A stretch of DNA of 64,000 bases from positions 310,001-374,000 of the forward strand of contig BCIK01000001.1 in the NCBI GenBank assembly GCA_039545295.1. The letters are read 5' to 3'. The stretch is from Udeniomyces pyricola (Eukaryota; Basidiomycota; Tremellomycetes; Cystofilobasidiales; Mrakiaceae). Positions within the stretch are counted from its first letter, which is position 1. Every line of letters begins with the position of its first letter. Shown here piece after piece: positions 1 through 9,422 of the stretch. Position numbers and translations under genes: made by a program. Under the pieces are notes generated by a model, which saw nothing but the letters and a program-made list of their open reading frames with translations, was not told the DNA's origin and ran no database searches.

Positions 1-102
1 GAAAGCACTACACGTCACGACATCACACCCTGTTTTTGAAGCTGGACCACAAGGGGAAGGGAGATGTATCATACTTGATACTTGTTGGGACACAGATGCT
101 TT

Positions 103-1969
103 TCAGGGGGTTTCGACCGCATCCCTCCTCTGCTTTTCCTTCCCATGCCTGATTGATTTCTCGTCAGGTGCCGTTAGAGAGACTGAAGTTCGGTCTTCGA
201 TCTCATCTACGCGCCTCTTCAGCCGACGCATCGGTGGGAAGGATGAAGAGTCAAGGGCATTGGTATCCTTGTTGCCAAAGGGCAATCGGTCTTGAGGGGA
301 CAGGTCAAGCGCAGGGAGCAGAGTTTCAGAATCGCGCGGGAGCGATACAGGCAAAGGCTTCATCAGACGAGGTGGACGGGTCAGAGGGGATGCGTCTTGA
401 TAGATGGACACAGACCGGACAGAGGAAGGGAGTGGATGGGTAACGACGAGTGGGGCATGGGCGGAGCGGTGTGTTTCGATGGCGGCGAGGGATGTGGCTG
501 ACGTAAGAAGTACACGCAGCACATCGGAAGGAATGCCTCAGCTAACTATCCACCGAGGTCTAGCTGATACAGGACCTATTTCAAGACGAAACTCACTTCG
601 GGGTCTGGTGTCCCCAGTTGGATCTTGCCAAATTGCCGTATCTGGTGAGCAGACCGTGTTTGAGGCACTTATGAGAACCCGAGAGACTGGGATACATTTC
701 AATACGTCTGCCGAGTGGAGGGGTCGTATACATCTGTGCAGTCGAAAGAGAAGTGAGGGCTGACCTTCAAGGTGCGAACGGATCTGAAGGGCAGAGCAGA
801 TAAGGAACGATATGATGATGCTAGGGGAGCTCCACGGGTCCTGCCCAATCAACGGTAGCTCAGTGTATGTTCATATCACACGGTTTGGTTGACACCAGGT
901 TCGAAACAAGGAGGAATCACATACTTCAGACACAAACCGCCATTTTGGCGTCGCAGGCTCGGACTGCCAAACGGGTTTGGGTGCACCGTATCTACCGAAA
1001 TCGTGGTTGATTTCAGAATCTATCAGTTTCACCGCATTAGCGTTCTGACTGAGTATGAACACGGCATCGTACCCGGTTAGCCCCTCCACAGCCAATCTTG
1101 AACCAGCATTGGGGTTGCGACAAAATACCAGCGGACAGACTACCCAGAAGGACATGCAGATATGCATCAGCTACTGCAAAGGCTTACAGCTTAGAAGCCA
1201 GGTTAGACTCACTGAATGCTGGGTATGAAAAGAGATTTGGCTCTTTGGAAGCGACTGCTTCACCGCGGTAGACGAGCACCTTGACCTCGCCCGCTGAGAA
1301 CGGAGGCAGCGACACAGGGAAATGAAGACCGTTCTAGAATGGACAGCACCCAGAGGAGCAGAAGAATGGGTCATTCCATTTGATTCAATGACAGTATGAA
1401 GATAGGTAAATGATCAAGCAGACCTTGTGTCGGAGTCCAAGTTCGATTGGTCCGTAGCCGGATTCGTCGAGTGACATGCCGCTGACGCGATTACTGGTTG
1501 GCTCCCCATCCTTCCTAAGAACTCGGCTGGCAATGAGATTGTCTAGAGAGGTAGGAGCCATGAAGGGAACAGGAAGCGAAAGGGCCGCGTGAGTAACCAA
1601 GATTCCATGCCAAGCCTGATGGATCGGGGCGCAAAGTCGTTCGTAATCACTCACCATCGACAAGAACATAGACAATCAAGTCACATGGACTGATGGAGGG
1701 GTCAAGCATAGCAAATTCTACGCTGGAGAGATTACAAGAACCAGCGGGGTTGCAGTGAGCAGACACGCGTGCAACTAGCCGTGGTGGGTCCTCTGAAACT
1801 GTAGACGATGAGTTACCTGTATGGCTACATGATTAAATGAGAGACGAGATGAGATAAGCTGATCGAGCGCGTCAGACGATTTTCGCTTACAGTGACGACA
1901 GTCACATACCTGGCCCCATATCGCTTGGATCATAACGCGCCAGTACAGCGTGGCGAATGGGAGAGACGT
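103..1969 (-). CDS. Unrecognised multi-exon protein, 5' end unresolved
   Basis: I do not recognise this protein. A chain of exons joins in frame through GT-AG introns: 1969-1910, 1798-1655, 1542-1423, 1333-1213, 1139-925, 840-597 and 497-103. Donors are gtatgtg, gtgagt, gtctgc, gtgagt, gtatgt and gtgagt, and the stop is near 103. The product starts with an acidic, Cys-containing globular part (CNPAGSC), continues through NLIASRVLRKDGEP and KVLVYRGEAVASKEP, and reaches SIIISFLICSAL, a possible single membrane segment. It ends in a Ser/Pro/Arg-rich tail with MRRLKRRVDEIEDR. This layout would suit a secreted or ecto-domain, a membrane span and a cytoplasmic tail, but that is inference. The first exon(s) should lie above 1969, where I could not fix a start. 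Splice choices are consistent but untested, and no family is assigned. Confidence 0.5.
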
Positions 1970-2640
1970 CTTTTTTGGCAGGGGATATTCATTAGCAACT
2001 GACACCCCAGTGGAGCCCTCTAAGGAGGTGACGATGTGGCAATCAAAGTTGTTAATGGTTGGCTAAGGTGGAACGAGAGTGAGCGTTGAGAGATTCAGAT
2101 GTAAGGAGGTGTCAAAGGAGGCGAATCAAAGGGAGGCAGGCCAGATCGCAAAGCGTGCAGCCATGAGGAATATCCCTCGATCATCATCTAACCATATTGC
2201 CCTGCTTGCGACAGTGATTTCCCGCGAGATTGCGTTAGAAGTGTCAAGGAATGGGCGCAAGGTGTAGTGCAGCAGAGGAAGGGGGGAGGGCGGTGGGAAG
2301 ATGGGAAGGATAAAGATAGAGAGGAGGGAGAGGAGGGAGTGGAGGGATGGATTACAAAGATAGCAAAACCCAGGTAAAGAGGACAGGTGAAAGCACCGGT
2401 AAATGACGAGAGGGTCGAGCAAGAGAAAGCCATGAGGCCGAAGAGGAGATTGGAAAAAGATCACGAACCGGTCATCTCGGTCGATACATAATAAGGGGTC
2501 AGAGCTCAGGTGAAATCGCAACGCAAGAAAGGTTAAAACAGGCACACTTCAAGCTTCAAAGCGACGTCAGGAAGAGCCACCTTCCACAGTTTTTCATATC
2601 TTGATACCGTCTGAAATTCCAACGTCATGTATACCATCCA
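1970..2640. other. Unassigned stretch upstream of the first gene
   Basis: This interval should hold the 5' exon(s) and promoter of the minus-strand gene to its left and the 3' UTR of the mcp1-like gene to its right. A good branch-point-like sequence (gctaatg on the minus strand, near 1990) precedes the exon that starts at 1969, so an intron is expected here. Purine-rich GGAGGGAGAGG repeats lie near 2280-2345. I see no other gene. Confidence 0.35.
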
Positions 2641-3789
2641 TCACAGAAGAGCACTGGGTAGCGCCCGTCGGTGAACCTCTTCGAACCGCCTTGCGAGCTG
2701 GGCGGGGACATGGGAATCTCGCGCAAGCCGGATCAAGCCCAATCCGACCAGTCCCACAACACCGATGGTGCCCCCCAACAGGCCAGCCTGTCTCTTGGCC
2801 CTCGCATTCTTCGAAAATTCGGGCGAGAGAAGTCCCCATCTTCGACCGATCACGAGAAAGCCCGAGAGGCCGTGATAGAGGACTAGACCGGTGAGGGTGA
2901 CGTAATAGAGAGACGCCGAAAGGGGTCGCCTTTGCATCAGGTCGCCGACAAACGTGAGATCCATCTCTGAGGGCGACAGAGATGAGATAGGGGGTGCTTT
3001 GACTGTCGTCGACAGTCGTTTCGGGGGAGAAGGAAGGCATAAGTCAGATTCCAGCTAGTCTATCCCGTGTTCGGCATTGAGCAAGCTTCGAGTTGTTCCT
3101 TCAGTCTCAGACTTACTCGAGGGAATCCATCGATGCAGCTGGAGATGAAGGGCCACCAAAGGCAAAGCCAAGTACCCCGTCAGAGAGTGACTCGACTTGC
3201 GAACGGACGGAACTGATCGAGGGTAGACGACTCGTCGCACGAGTGACGTGACGGCATGCACGGCGAGGGAACCGTAGATAAGCAACGGCTCGAGAGCGCC
3301 CTGGTAGTATACCTTTATGGACAAACGATCAGTCCCGCGCCAAGGAAGTATGACTGATCAGTATGGCCGGTTCAGTAGGCGTGAGTAGATTGGGTGCAAT
3401 TGTTAGGTGCGAAGAACGGACCTTGCCGAGGAGCTGTATAGATTGAGGACAAACACAGGCGAGAACGCGTCGATGAGTCAATAAATAAGCGTCGTTTCAG
3501 ATGTCAGCTTGAAAACTGAACAAACCATGAATGCACTACCGCTATGCTCATCGCCCGTGAGTGCAACGATAGCAGGAGGAATGAGGTGAACGAGAAGGAA
3601 AGAGGAGAAGAGTACGCCCGAGCCGTGTTGAGCGAGTGTGAGGACACGAAGAAGCTTGCCCCTAGTGGAGATTTGGAGATCTGGAGGGGTTGGCCACTGA
3701 TCGTCCTCATTGGCTGGTGTGATGGGCTCGGATTTGTTAACCGATGGGTCGGAAGACGTGAGCGGGACTGAGTAAGACGAGGAGGACAT
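2641..3789 (-). CDS. mcp1: Mcp1-like mitochondrial membrane protein (DUF1691)
   Basis: Four exons join in frame: 3789-3526, a 12-nt micro-exon 3433-3422 (LLGK), 3312-3117 and 3002-2641. The protein starts MSSSSYSVPLTSSDP with a polar N terminus. It then has several hydrophobic segments, including QHGSGVLFSSFLLVHLIPP, ALEPLLIYGSLAVHAV and LYYVTLTGLVLYHGLSGFLV. The His-containing membrane segments and the LLGxVYYQ stretch match the DUF1691/Mcp1 family. In yeast, Mcp1 is a mitochondrial outer-membrane protein that works with Vps13 in lipid homeostasis and suppresses loss of ERMES. The C terminus is basic (RRFEEVHRRALPSALL). It is transcribed away from the WD-repeat gene at 4117. The family call rests on pattern recall. 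The gene structure is well supported because all three joins restore the frame. Confidence 0.7.
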
Positions 3790-4116
3790 GTTGATGCAAG
3801 GATGGGATATGGAATAGACGTCAGATGAGTGGCTAGTGGTTCACGCTAGTTCACGTTATATAAGCTGGCTTTGGCTGCAGCTGGCTCAAGCGCCAAGCGC
3901 TTAAGCAAGCTCACACCAGCTTGCACGACGTCAGCAGCACAGGTCTCTTCGTCGCACGTGTTTCGTTGCACAGACGCCTAAGCAATGGACATCACCACAT
4001 AATCACAGCGGAGAAGTTGGTAGAAACTGGCTTGTATACATATCAATTCGATCAACGTTGTATTCAAGCCATCAACCACCCGTCAACGTGTTAACGTGCT
4101 CTCTTCCGTTGACATC
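3790..4116. promoter_or_regulatory. Divergent promoter, mcp1-like / WDR89-like
   Basis: About 330 bp separates two start codons on opposite strands. It contains a ttcacgttatataagctgg stretch (a TATA-like element about 70 bp upstream of the mcp1 start) and a near-palindromic run caagcgccaagcgcttaagc at 3888-3907. No coding sequence is visible. A shared promoter is inferred from the geometry. Confidence 0.5.
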
Positions 4117-6072
4117 ATGAGTCTCTCTGTCAACCCGGCTTATTCGTTCCAGGCTCCTAAACAGATTCTCTCTCTTCCTGCTCAACCTGGCGCAACCTCG
4201 CCCGCATACATCCTCTCCATCGACGCCCTAGCGGACGCTAACAAGCTCCTGCTCTCCCACGGCACCTCAATCCTCTCCGTCGTCGACAAGGAGTCCTTTA
4301 AGGTCGTCGACACATGGCAATGTCCCGAAGGCCAGGGTCACATTGTCGACGTCGCCGTTGACCTCGATGGCTCTGGTCGAGTCTGGACCTGCGGCAAGGA
4401 GGGTGCCGTGGCAGCCTGGGACTCGAGGGTGCCTGGTGGGCTTGGGCCGAGCATCGGCAAGAACGGCAAGGGGTTGCGAGGCTAGTCCGACTTCTCCACC
4501 TTGAGGATTGCTGCGTGTTGGATAGTATCCTCGGTGAAAAGACCCATACAAAATTGACGCTGCCTACCTCCTTTTGTTCACTTTCGTCCTCTAGCACCGG
4601 GCGGCAAGCCGACGCCGCTGCTGTCCATCGCGTCTGCTCCCCAGCACCATCTGATTGCAGCCGGAACAGAGCTGACGTCTCATGAGGCTTCTATCATCTA
4701 CTGGTTTATATATTTTTTGTGCTGTCCACGAGCTCTTGGGTCAATACTTGCGCGTAGGAGCCTGCTGACGCTTCTTCTTGGCCGCACTTGTCTTCTCGTC
4801 CGGGTCTCCACAGGGATGTCCGCAATGCTGCTCAACCCCTTCATGTCAACACCTCACTCCACTCGGACGACATCACATCTCTATCGTTTGCCCCTGCCTC
4901 GCTTCACTCGACTTCCTTCCCTCTTCCCCCATCGTCATCTCCCTCCGACTCTAAGCACACCCCTTCGCACACCTCCGCCATCCTTCTTTCGTCTTCCACC
5001 GATGGTCTTATTGCTCTCAGTGATGGGCTCGAACCAGACGAGGACGAGTCCGTCTTGGGGATGGGCAACGGCAATGTCAGCGTCGCTCGAGCCGGCTGGA
5101 TGGGTGGCTCAGAATTCGGTGGCTGGGGCGTTTGGGGACGAGACGATATGGATGGTGTGTCGTGGTGGGATGCTCGAGACGTGAGTGGGCTCTTCTTCTC
5201 CTGTCAATCGACTTCGTGCCGATGCTACCAGCTGATACAATGGCACATATGTCCATTCCTACCTCGCCAACCCCACTGGCATCAGTTCACTCTCGATTGT
5301 GCAGTCCCCTCACTTCGGGTCGCGACCGAGCCTTCCGTTTCTCCCTCTTGGGAGACTGATTACCTTGTGGATGTCATTCCAAACCTACCCGTTTCTTTGT
5401 CAAGTCGAGTGAGGGGTTGCCTCGTGGGCAGCAACATGTACGTCATATTACCTCTCATCCTCAGCGTTGGAAGGGGGTTGTATTTCGAACGTTCCTGACC
5501 CTTGACGGTGCCATCGCCGAAGCAGTGGAGACACCTCGCTACTCTCTTCAACTTCAACCTCAGCGACGCCCGAACAATTCACTTTGGATCGAACTTTCAA
5601 GTCCGGCTTCCGAGGTCATCGTGATGTTGTCCGAGCTGCACTCTACGACCCAAGTGTAAGCCCCCTACCTTCTTTTTCCTTCCTGCGCTATGCCCTTTGG
5701 ATCCGACGAGACTCACAACGAATGGCCTCTCTGTCTGGCTACTTTGATTTTTAGACCCACAGCCTATTCACTGGTTCGGAAGACTCCGTGCTCTGCGCAT
5801 GGACGATTGACGGTGCTCCAGCGTTCGCCGAGGGTCCATCTGTCGCTGTGGAGGACGTCGCTATGGACGAGGATAGTGCTTCGGGCTTGGCTATTGCGCC
5901 TTCAGCAGAAGCGGAGGAGAGCCGGATGGACGAGGACGAGGAACTTGGAGGAGGTAAAAGGCGGAGGCATCATGTAGATGGTGAGGATGAGGAAGAGAGG
6001 AAGCGAAGGAAGAAGGAGAAGAAGGAACGGAAGGAGAGGAAACGGCGCGAGGCCGAGGGCAAGCAAAATTAA
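4117..6072 (+). CDS. WD-repeat protein, WDR89-like
   Basis: The first coding exon starts at MSLSVNPAYSF (an in-frame ATG also lies at 4096). Blades are visible: AYILSIDALADANKLLLSHG, then GRVWTCGKEGAVAAWDSR. After an intron comes GGKPTPLLSIASAPQHHLIA with HEASIIYW, then DDITSLSFAP with LLSSSTDGLIALSD. The last repeat, FRGHRDVVRAALYD followed by LFTGSEDSVLCAW, is split by the intron that ends near 5755. The order and the GSEDSVLCAW ending resemble the WDR89 family, thought to act in the nucleolus. The C terminus is acidic then strongly basic (GKRRRHHVDGEDEEERKRRK), a typical nucleolar-localisation tail. At least five introns are present. The borders between 5180 and 5560 are uncertain. It lies head to tail with Nop13, another Lys-rich nucleolar protein. 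Confidence 0.68.
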
Positions 6073-6386
6073 TGATCTCAGCCCATATCGAATCATTCGA
6101 CTTTGCAGTTGGATATCGAGGAGTATAGAGCGGTATGGAGGAAGATCACTGTATCGTGATGGGCATGAGAGCACAGTAGCAAAAAAAATATTCAGTTTCG
6201 TCGCCTCTCAAGCGCGACGAAAAAGATTGAAGAAAAGTGGAAATTCCAAAGTCGCCGATCACATCAAGGTCACAGCCGAACCGATTCGAATTTCGAGAGG
6301 ACTTTGGATGAGCCAAACAGCCCGAGGTCGTCTTCCAGTACCACCACCCCAACCACCTCTTCCGCACTCCCTTTCGCCCCTCAACC
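6073..6386. promoter_or_regulatory. Intergenic: WDR89-like 3' end and nop13 promoter
   Basis: About 310 bp between two tandem genes. An A-run (6180-6188) and a pyrimidine/CA-rich leader (ccaccaccccaaccacctc) lie just before the nop13 ATG. There is no open frame of its own and no RNA gene that I can see. Confidence 0.4.
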
Positions 6387-8849
6387 ATGCCCAAGGACTC
6401 GACCAAGACCAAGGAGAAGAAGGAGAAGAAGGAAAAGAAGGAGAAGAAAGAGAAGAAGGACAAATCTTCCAGTAAAAAGGCGGCCAAGGAGGCGCCTGTC
6501 GACGAGCCTGTGGCGGCCGTGTCCCCGTCGGATGAGCCCTCGACTTCGACGCTTCCGTCTGCTACCGACGCTCCCCTCGCTACCACCACTTCATCAAGCG
6601 ACGATTCCTCAGTCCCCACTACCGGCAATGGTCCTGCTATGACCGAATCCACTGCCATCATCACTGAACCTTCGACTGACGCGTCCGAGCCAGCAGCCGA
6701 CCGAACCCTGATTGAAATCGACACGACCCTCCCCGCCCCGCTATCCAAGAAGGAAGCCCGAAAGCACAAAGCCAAAGGTCTCCCACCCCCTGCTCCTGTG
6801 CCGTCGTCGACGATCCCTCAACCAGAGCCTGCTTCGGAAGATGGCGAGGAGAAGGAGAAGAAACCCAAAAAGGAGAAGAAGCCTGAGAAGTTCTCTATCT
6901 GGATCGGAAACTTGGCCTTCAAGACGTCTGAGGAGCAGCTGAGAGCCTACCTCGCTCCTGCACTCAAGGAAGGTCGAAAGTGGGGAGAGAAGAAGGAGGA
7001 TGGAGAGGAGGAGACAAAGCAGTCTGGAGAGAGTGAGGAGGAGGCGACTATCACCCGAGTGAATCTGCCCAAGACTGGGTCGGGCGGCAAGTGGGGTGCC
7101 AACAAGGGGTCAGTATCCATACTTCCACATCATAGTCCTGATCATCATTGATATATCGATTTTAGGAGGAGATGTGGAATAGCTCAGCTGACTCGATCCG
7201 CTGCGCCCCCCCCCCTTTGATACCGGTCGGTTGCAGGTTTGCCTACGTCGACTTCTCGTCCGCCGAGGCCTGTCATCGCGCTGTCAAGCTATCGGAGGGT
7301 CATTTGGGTGCGAACAACCTTCTCATGTTGGCCTGTACCGTATTTCATAGGTAACAGGTTACTGATGCGTTGCATCAACTTTCCCTTTCGCAACAGACGG
7401 CCGAGCTCTCCTCATCAAGCTGGGATCCGACTTCTCCTCGCGACCGGCGACGGCCGCTTCGACGGCGCTTCCTGAGGGCAAGACTAAATCCCGAACCGTT
7501 CAAGCCGTCCTTGCCAAGCAGAAGAACCCGCCTAGTCCTACGCTGTTTGTTGGTAACCTCGGGTACGGCCGCTTCATCCCTCATACTGGCTTGTGGACCT
7601 CTCTGAAGGCATACGTGCTCATTTGTCGCTCCTTGTGCTTGTCATACCCTGTTGACACACGCTCGCCACAGATTCGAGGCGACCGAGGCTGCTCTTCGAA
7701 CTTTGATCGAGACCCATTGGGAGACCTCCCTTTCCAAGTCTCGCCATTCGTCCAAGCCCAAGAAATCTGTCTTCCGACCCGAGCCTGGAGAAGAGGAGGC
7801 GGCGGCGGCGGCGGCCAAGAAGGAAGAAGAGGCTTCGAGCTCGGAAGAAGACTCGGATTCAGACGACGAGGATGAGGAGAAGAAGGAGAAGAAGGCTTCC
7901 GCAACCAAGGATTCGGCAATGAAGGTGGATGGCAAGCAGGAGGAGGCCGACAAGGCACCTGTCTCGGGCGCCGGTATCCGTAAGATCCGTATGGGACAAT
8001 TCCAAGACACTGGGCGATGCAAGGGGTGAGCTATACCCTCCTCATTCTTGGTTACTGTCAACCGCACATTGATGTTTGGTTTCTGACTGTTTGATTCGTA
8101 CAGATTTGCTTTCCTCGATTTCCACGACTCCGCTCAGGCTACGGCCGCCCTCATCGACATGAGGAACCACCGACTCGATGGCCGAGCGCTGACTCTCGAG
8201 GTGAGTCATGCTTACTCTTCTCACTATGGTTGCCAGCTGGCATTCTTTCCTTTGTCCTCGTTCGCCTGGGCGTGTACTGATCTGATCTTTCAACCGTTTT
8301 CTTTGCCTTTCACAGTACGCCTCGGCGTCAGCCGCCGCTCGAAGTGGTACAGGTGCCCAAACGTTCAACACCCCAATCGTCGATTTGCCTCCTGCCGGTC
8401 CTGGAGCGGCTGGCGACGAGGACGCCGCGTTCATGCCTACTGCTGCTGACGTCAAGGTCCGACCTCCCCCGACGCCCAAGACGACCAAGAAGGTCCGATT
8501 GATGAAGAAGGAGCGTATTGCTGCTCGAATTGCTGCTGGTCTTCCCCCGACGGTGCCTGTCGACGCGCCCAACAACCCGATACCTCCTCCCCGGAACTTT
8601 GGTGGGGAGCGACTCAAGGCGAAGCGGTCACGCGGCGAGGGCGAAGACGGAGCGGGAGCTGAGGGTGGTAGAGACGAAGGTAGCCGACCTGGACGAGAAC
8701 GGGAGGATCGGGAGCCTGAGAGGAAGAAGGGCAAGATGGCTAAGTGGGAGCAGGCTGGCCGAACACGACCGGGAGCTGCTCTCGCGATGGCTAAGCGAGA
8801 GTCTACCGCGATTGTTCCGAGTGAGGGAAAGAAGGTTGTGTTCGATTGA
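6387..8849 (+). CDS. nop13: Nop13-like nucleolar protein with two RRM domains
   Basis: Six exons join in frame: 6387-7108, 7236-7307, 7397-7562, 7672-8025, 8104-8200 and 8316-8849. The N terminus has a Lys/Glu repeat (KEKKEKKEKKEKKEKKDK). RRM1 starts with FSIWIGNLAFKTSEEQLRAY (RNP2) and carries an acidic insertion, then GFAYVDFSSAEACHRAVKL (RNP1) and LDGRALLIKLGSDF. RRM2 starts PTLFVGNLGFEATEAALRTL and is interrupted by a poly-Ala/acidic insert. It resumes at IRKIRMGQFQDTGRCKGFAF and ends at MRNHRLDGRALTLEYASA. The tail is basic (MKKERIAARIAAG, REREDREPERKKGKMAKWEQ). Nop13 is found in nucleolar pre-ribosomal particles in yeast. The join that gives HLDGRALLIK requires the donor at 7308 (gtgcga), so the exon choice is firm. 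Confidence 0.85.
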
Positions 8850-9422
8850 TCTGTGGTTACTGTGCAGTTAGATACATGTTATATGACGTGTATCGCGATG
8901 AGGATTAATACTTTTGTTTGTGGTGAGAGCTGGACAATCAGTTGACGAAATTGGAAACCATGAAAGAGGTGAAACCATGAGTTGAATATATATGATATAT
9001 ATGATATATATGATATATATGATATATATATATATGTATGTATATTGTGTAGATATGTCATATATAGATGTGCATGTTGTTGATTGGGTACAAGTTCGAC
9101 GTGCTACTGGCCGACAACTCATGAGGATGGACGTATAATATAATATGTCCAGTATATATACGTACGTATACACGTAATATGGCCGTGGTGGTTAGAACGG
9201 GTTTGGACCGTTTTCGTCTCAAGAACACGCAGTCCTTGCCCGTCGACTTCTGTTCTTGCCTCTGCGCAGGCTGAGGCCAAGTGCAAAGTCGTTTTCCTTT
9301 CGCTCCAACCCTGTTGCCCTTCTTTCTTGCCTCCTGCCTTTTGCTTCTCAACCCATCAATCTCCTTCTTTTCTCCTCCCTAATCCTCTACTCACCTCTTC
9401 CAACGCTTCTCCCTCCCAAAAG
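8850..9422. other. Intergenic nop13 / zinc-finger gene
   Basis: Apart from the AT repeat, this gap holds alternating purine-pyrimidine DNA (tatatacgtacgtatacacg at 9156-9175) and then a C/T-rich leader (9240-9422) that is probably the zinc-finger gene's 5' UTR. No gene is visible. Confidence 0.4.
8985..9045. repeat. AT-rich 9-bp tandem repeat
   Basis: Four copies of gatatatat begin at 8994, 9003, 9012 and 9021. They run into a plain (AT)n stretch and then gtatgtatattg. The tract lies in the 570-bp gap between nop13 and the zinc-finger gene, about 150 bp after the nop13 stop, so it may sit in its 3' UTR or terminator region. Confidence 0.85.

Noticed and set aside
890..915. Possible tRNA B-box (ggttcgaaac)
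   Set aside because: There is no matching A-box or acceptor stem, and it sits in an intron of the first gene.
6146..6775. A 209-codon open frame on the minus strand opposite nop13
   Set aside because: It is the complement of the Lys/Glu repeat and Ser/Thr-rich coding sequence of nop13. The Phe/Ser-rich product has no motif and no splice-consistent extension.
8042..8734. A 230-codon minus-strand open frame opposite the nop13 3' exons
   Set aside because: It is antisense to well-supported RRM2 and tail exons and has no recognisable domain.
9160..9190. Telomere-like or alternating purine-pyrimidine Z-DNA element
   Set aside because: Only a short tatacgtacgtatacacg stretch; no telomeric repeat, and too short to call a functional structure.
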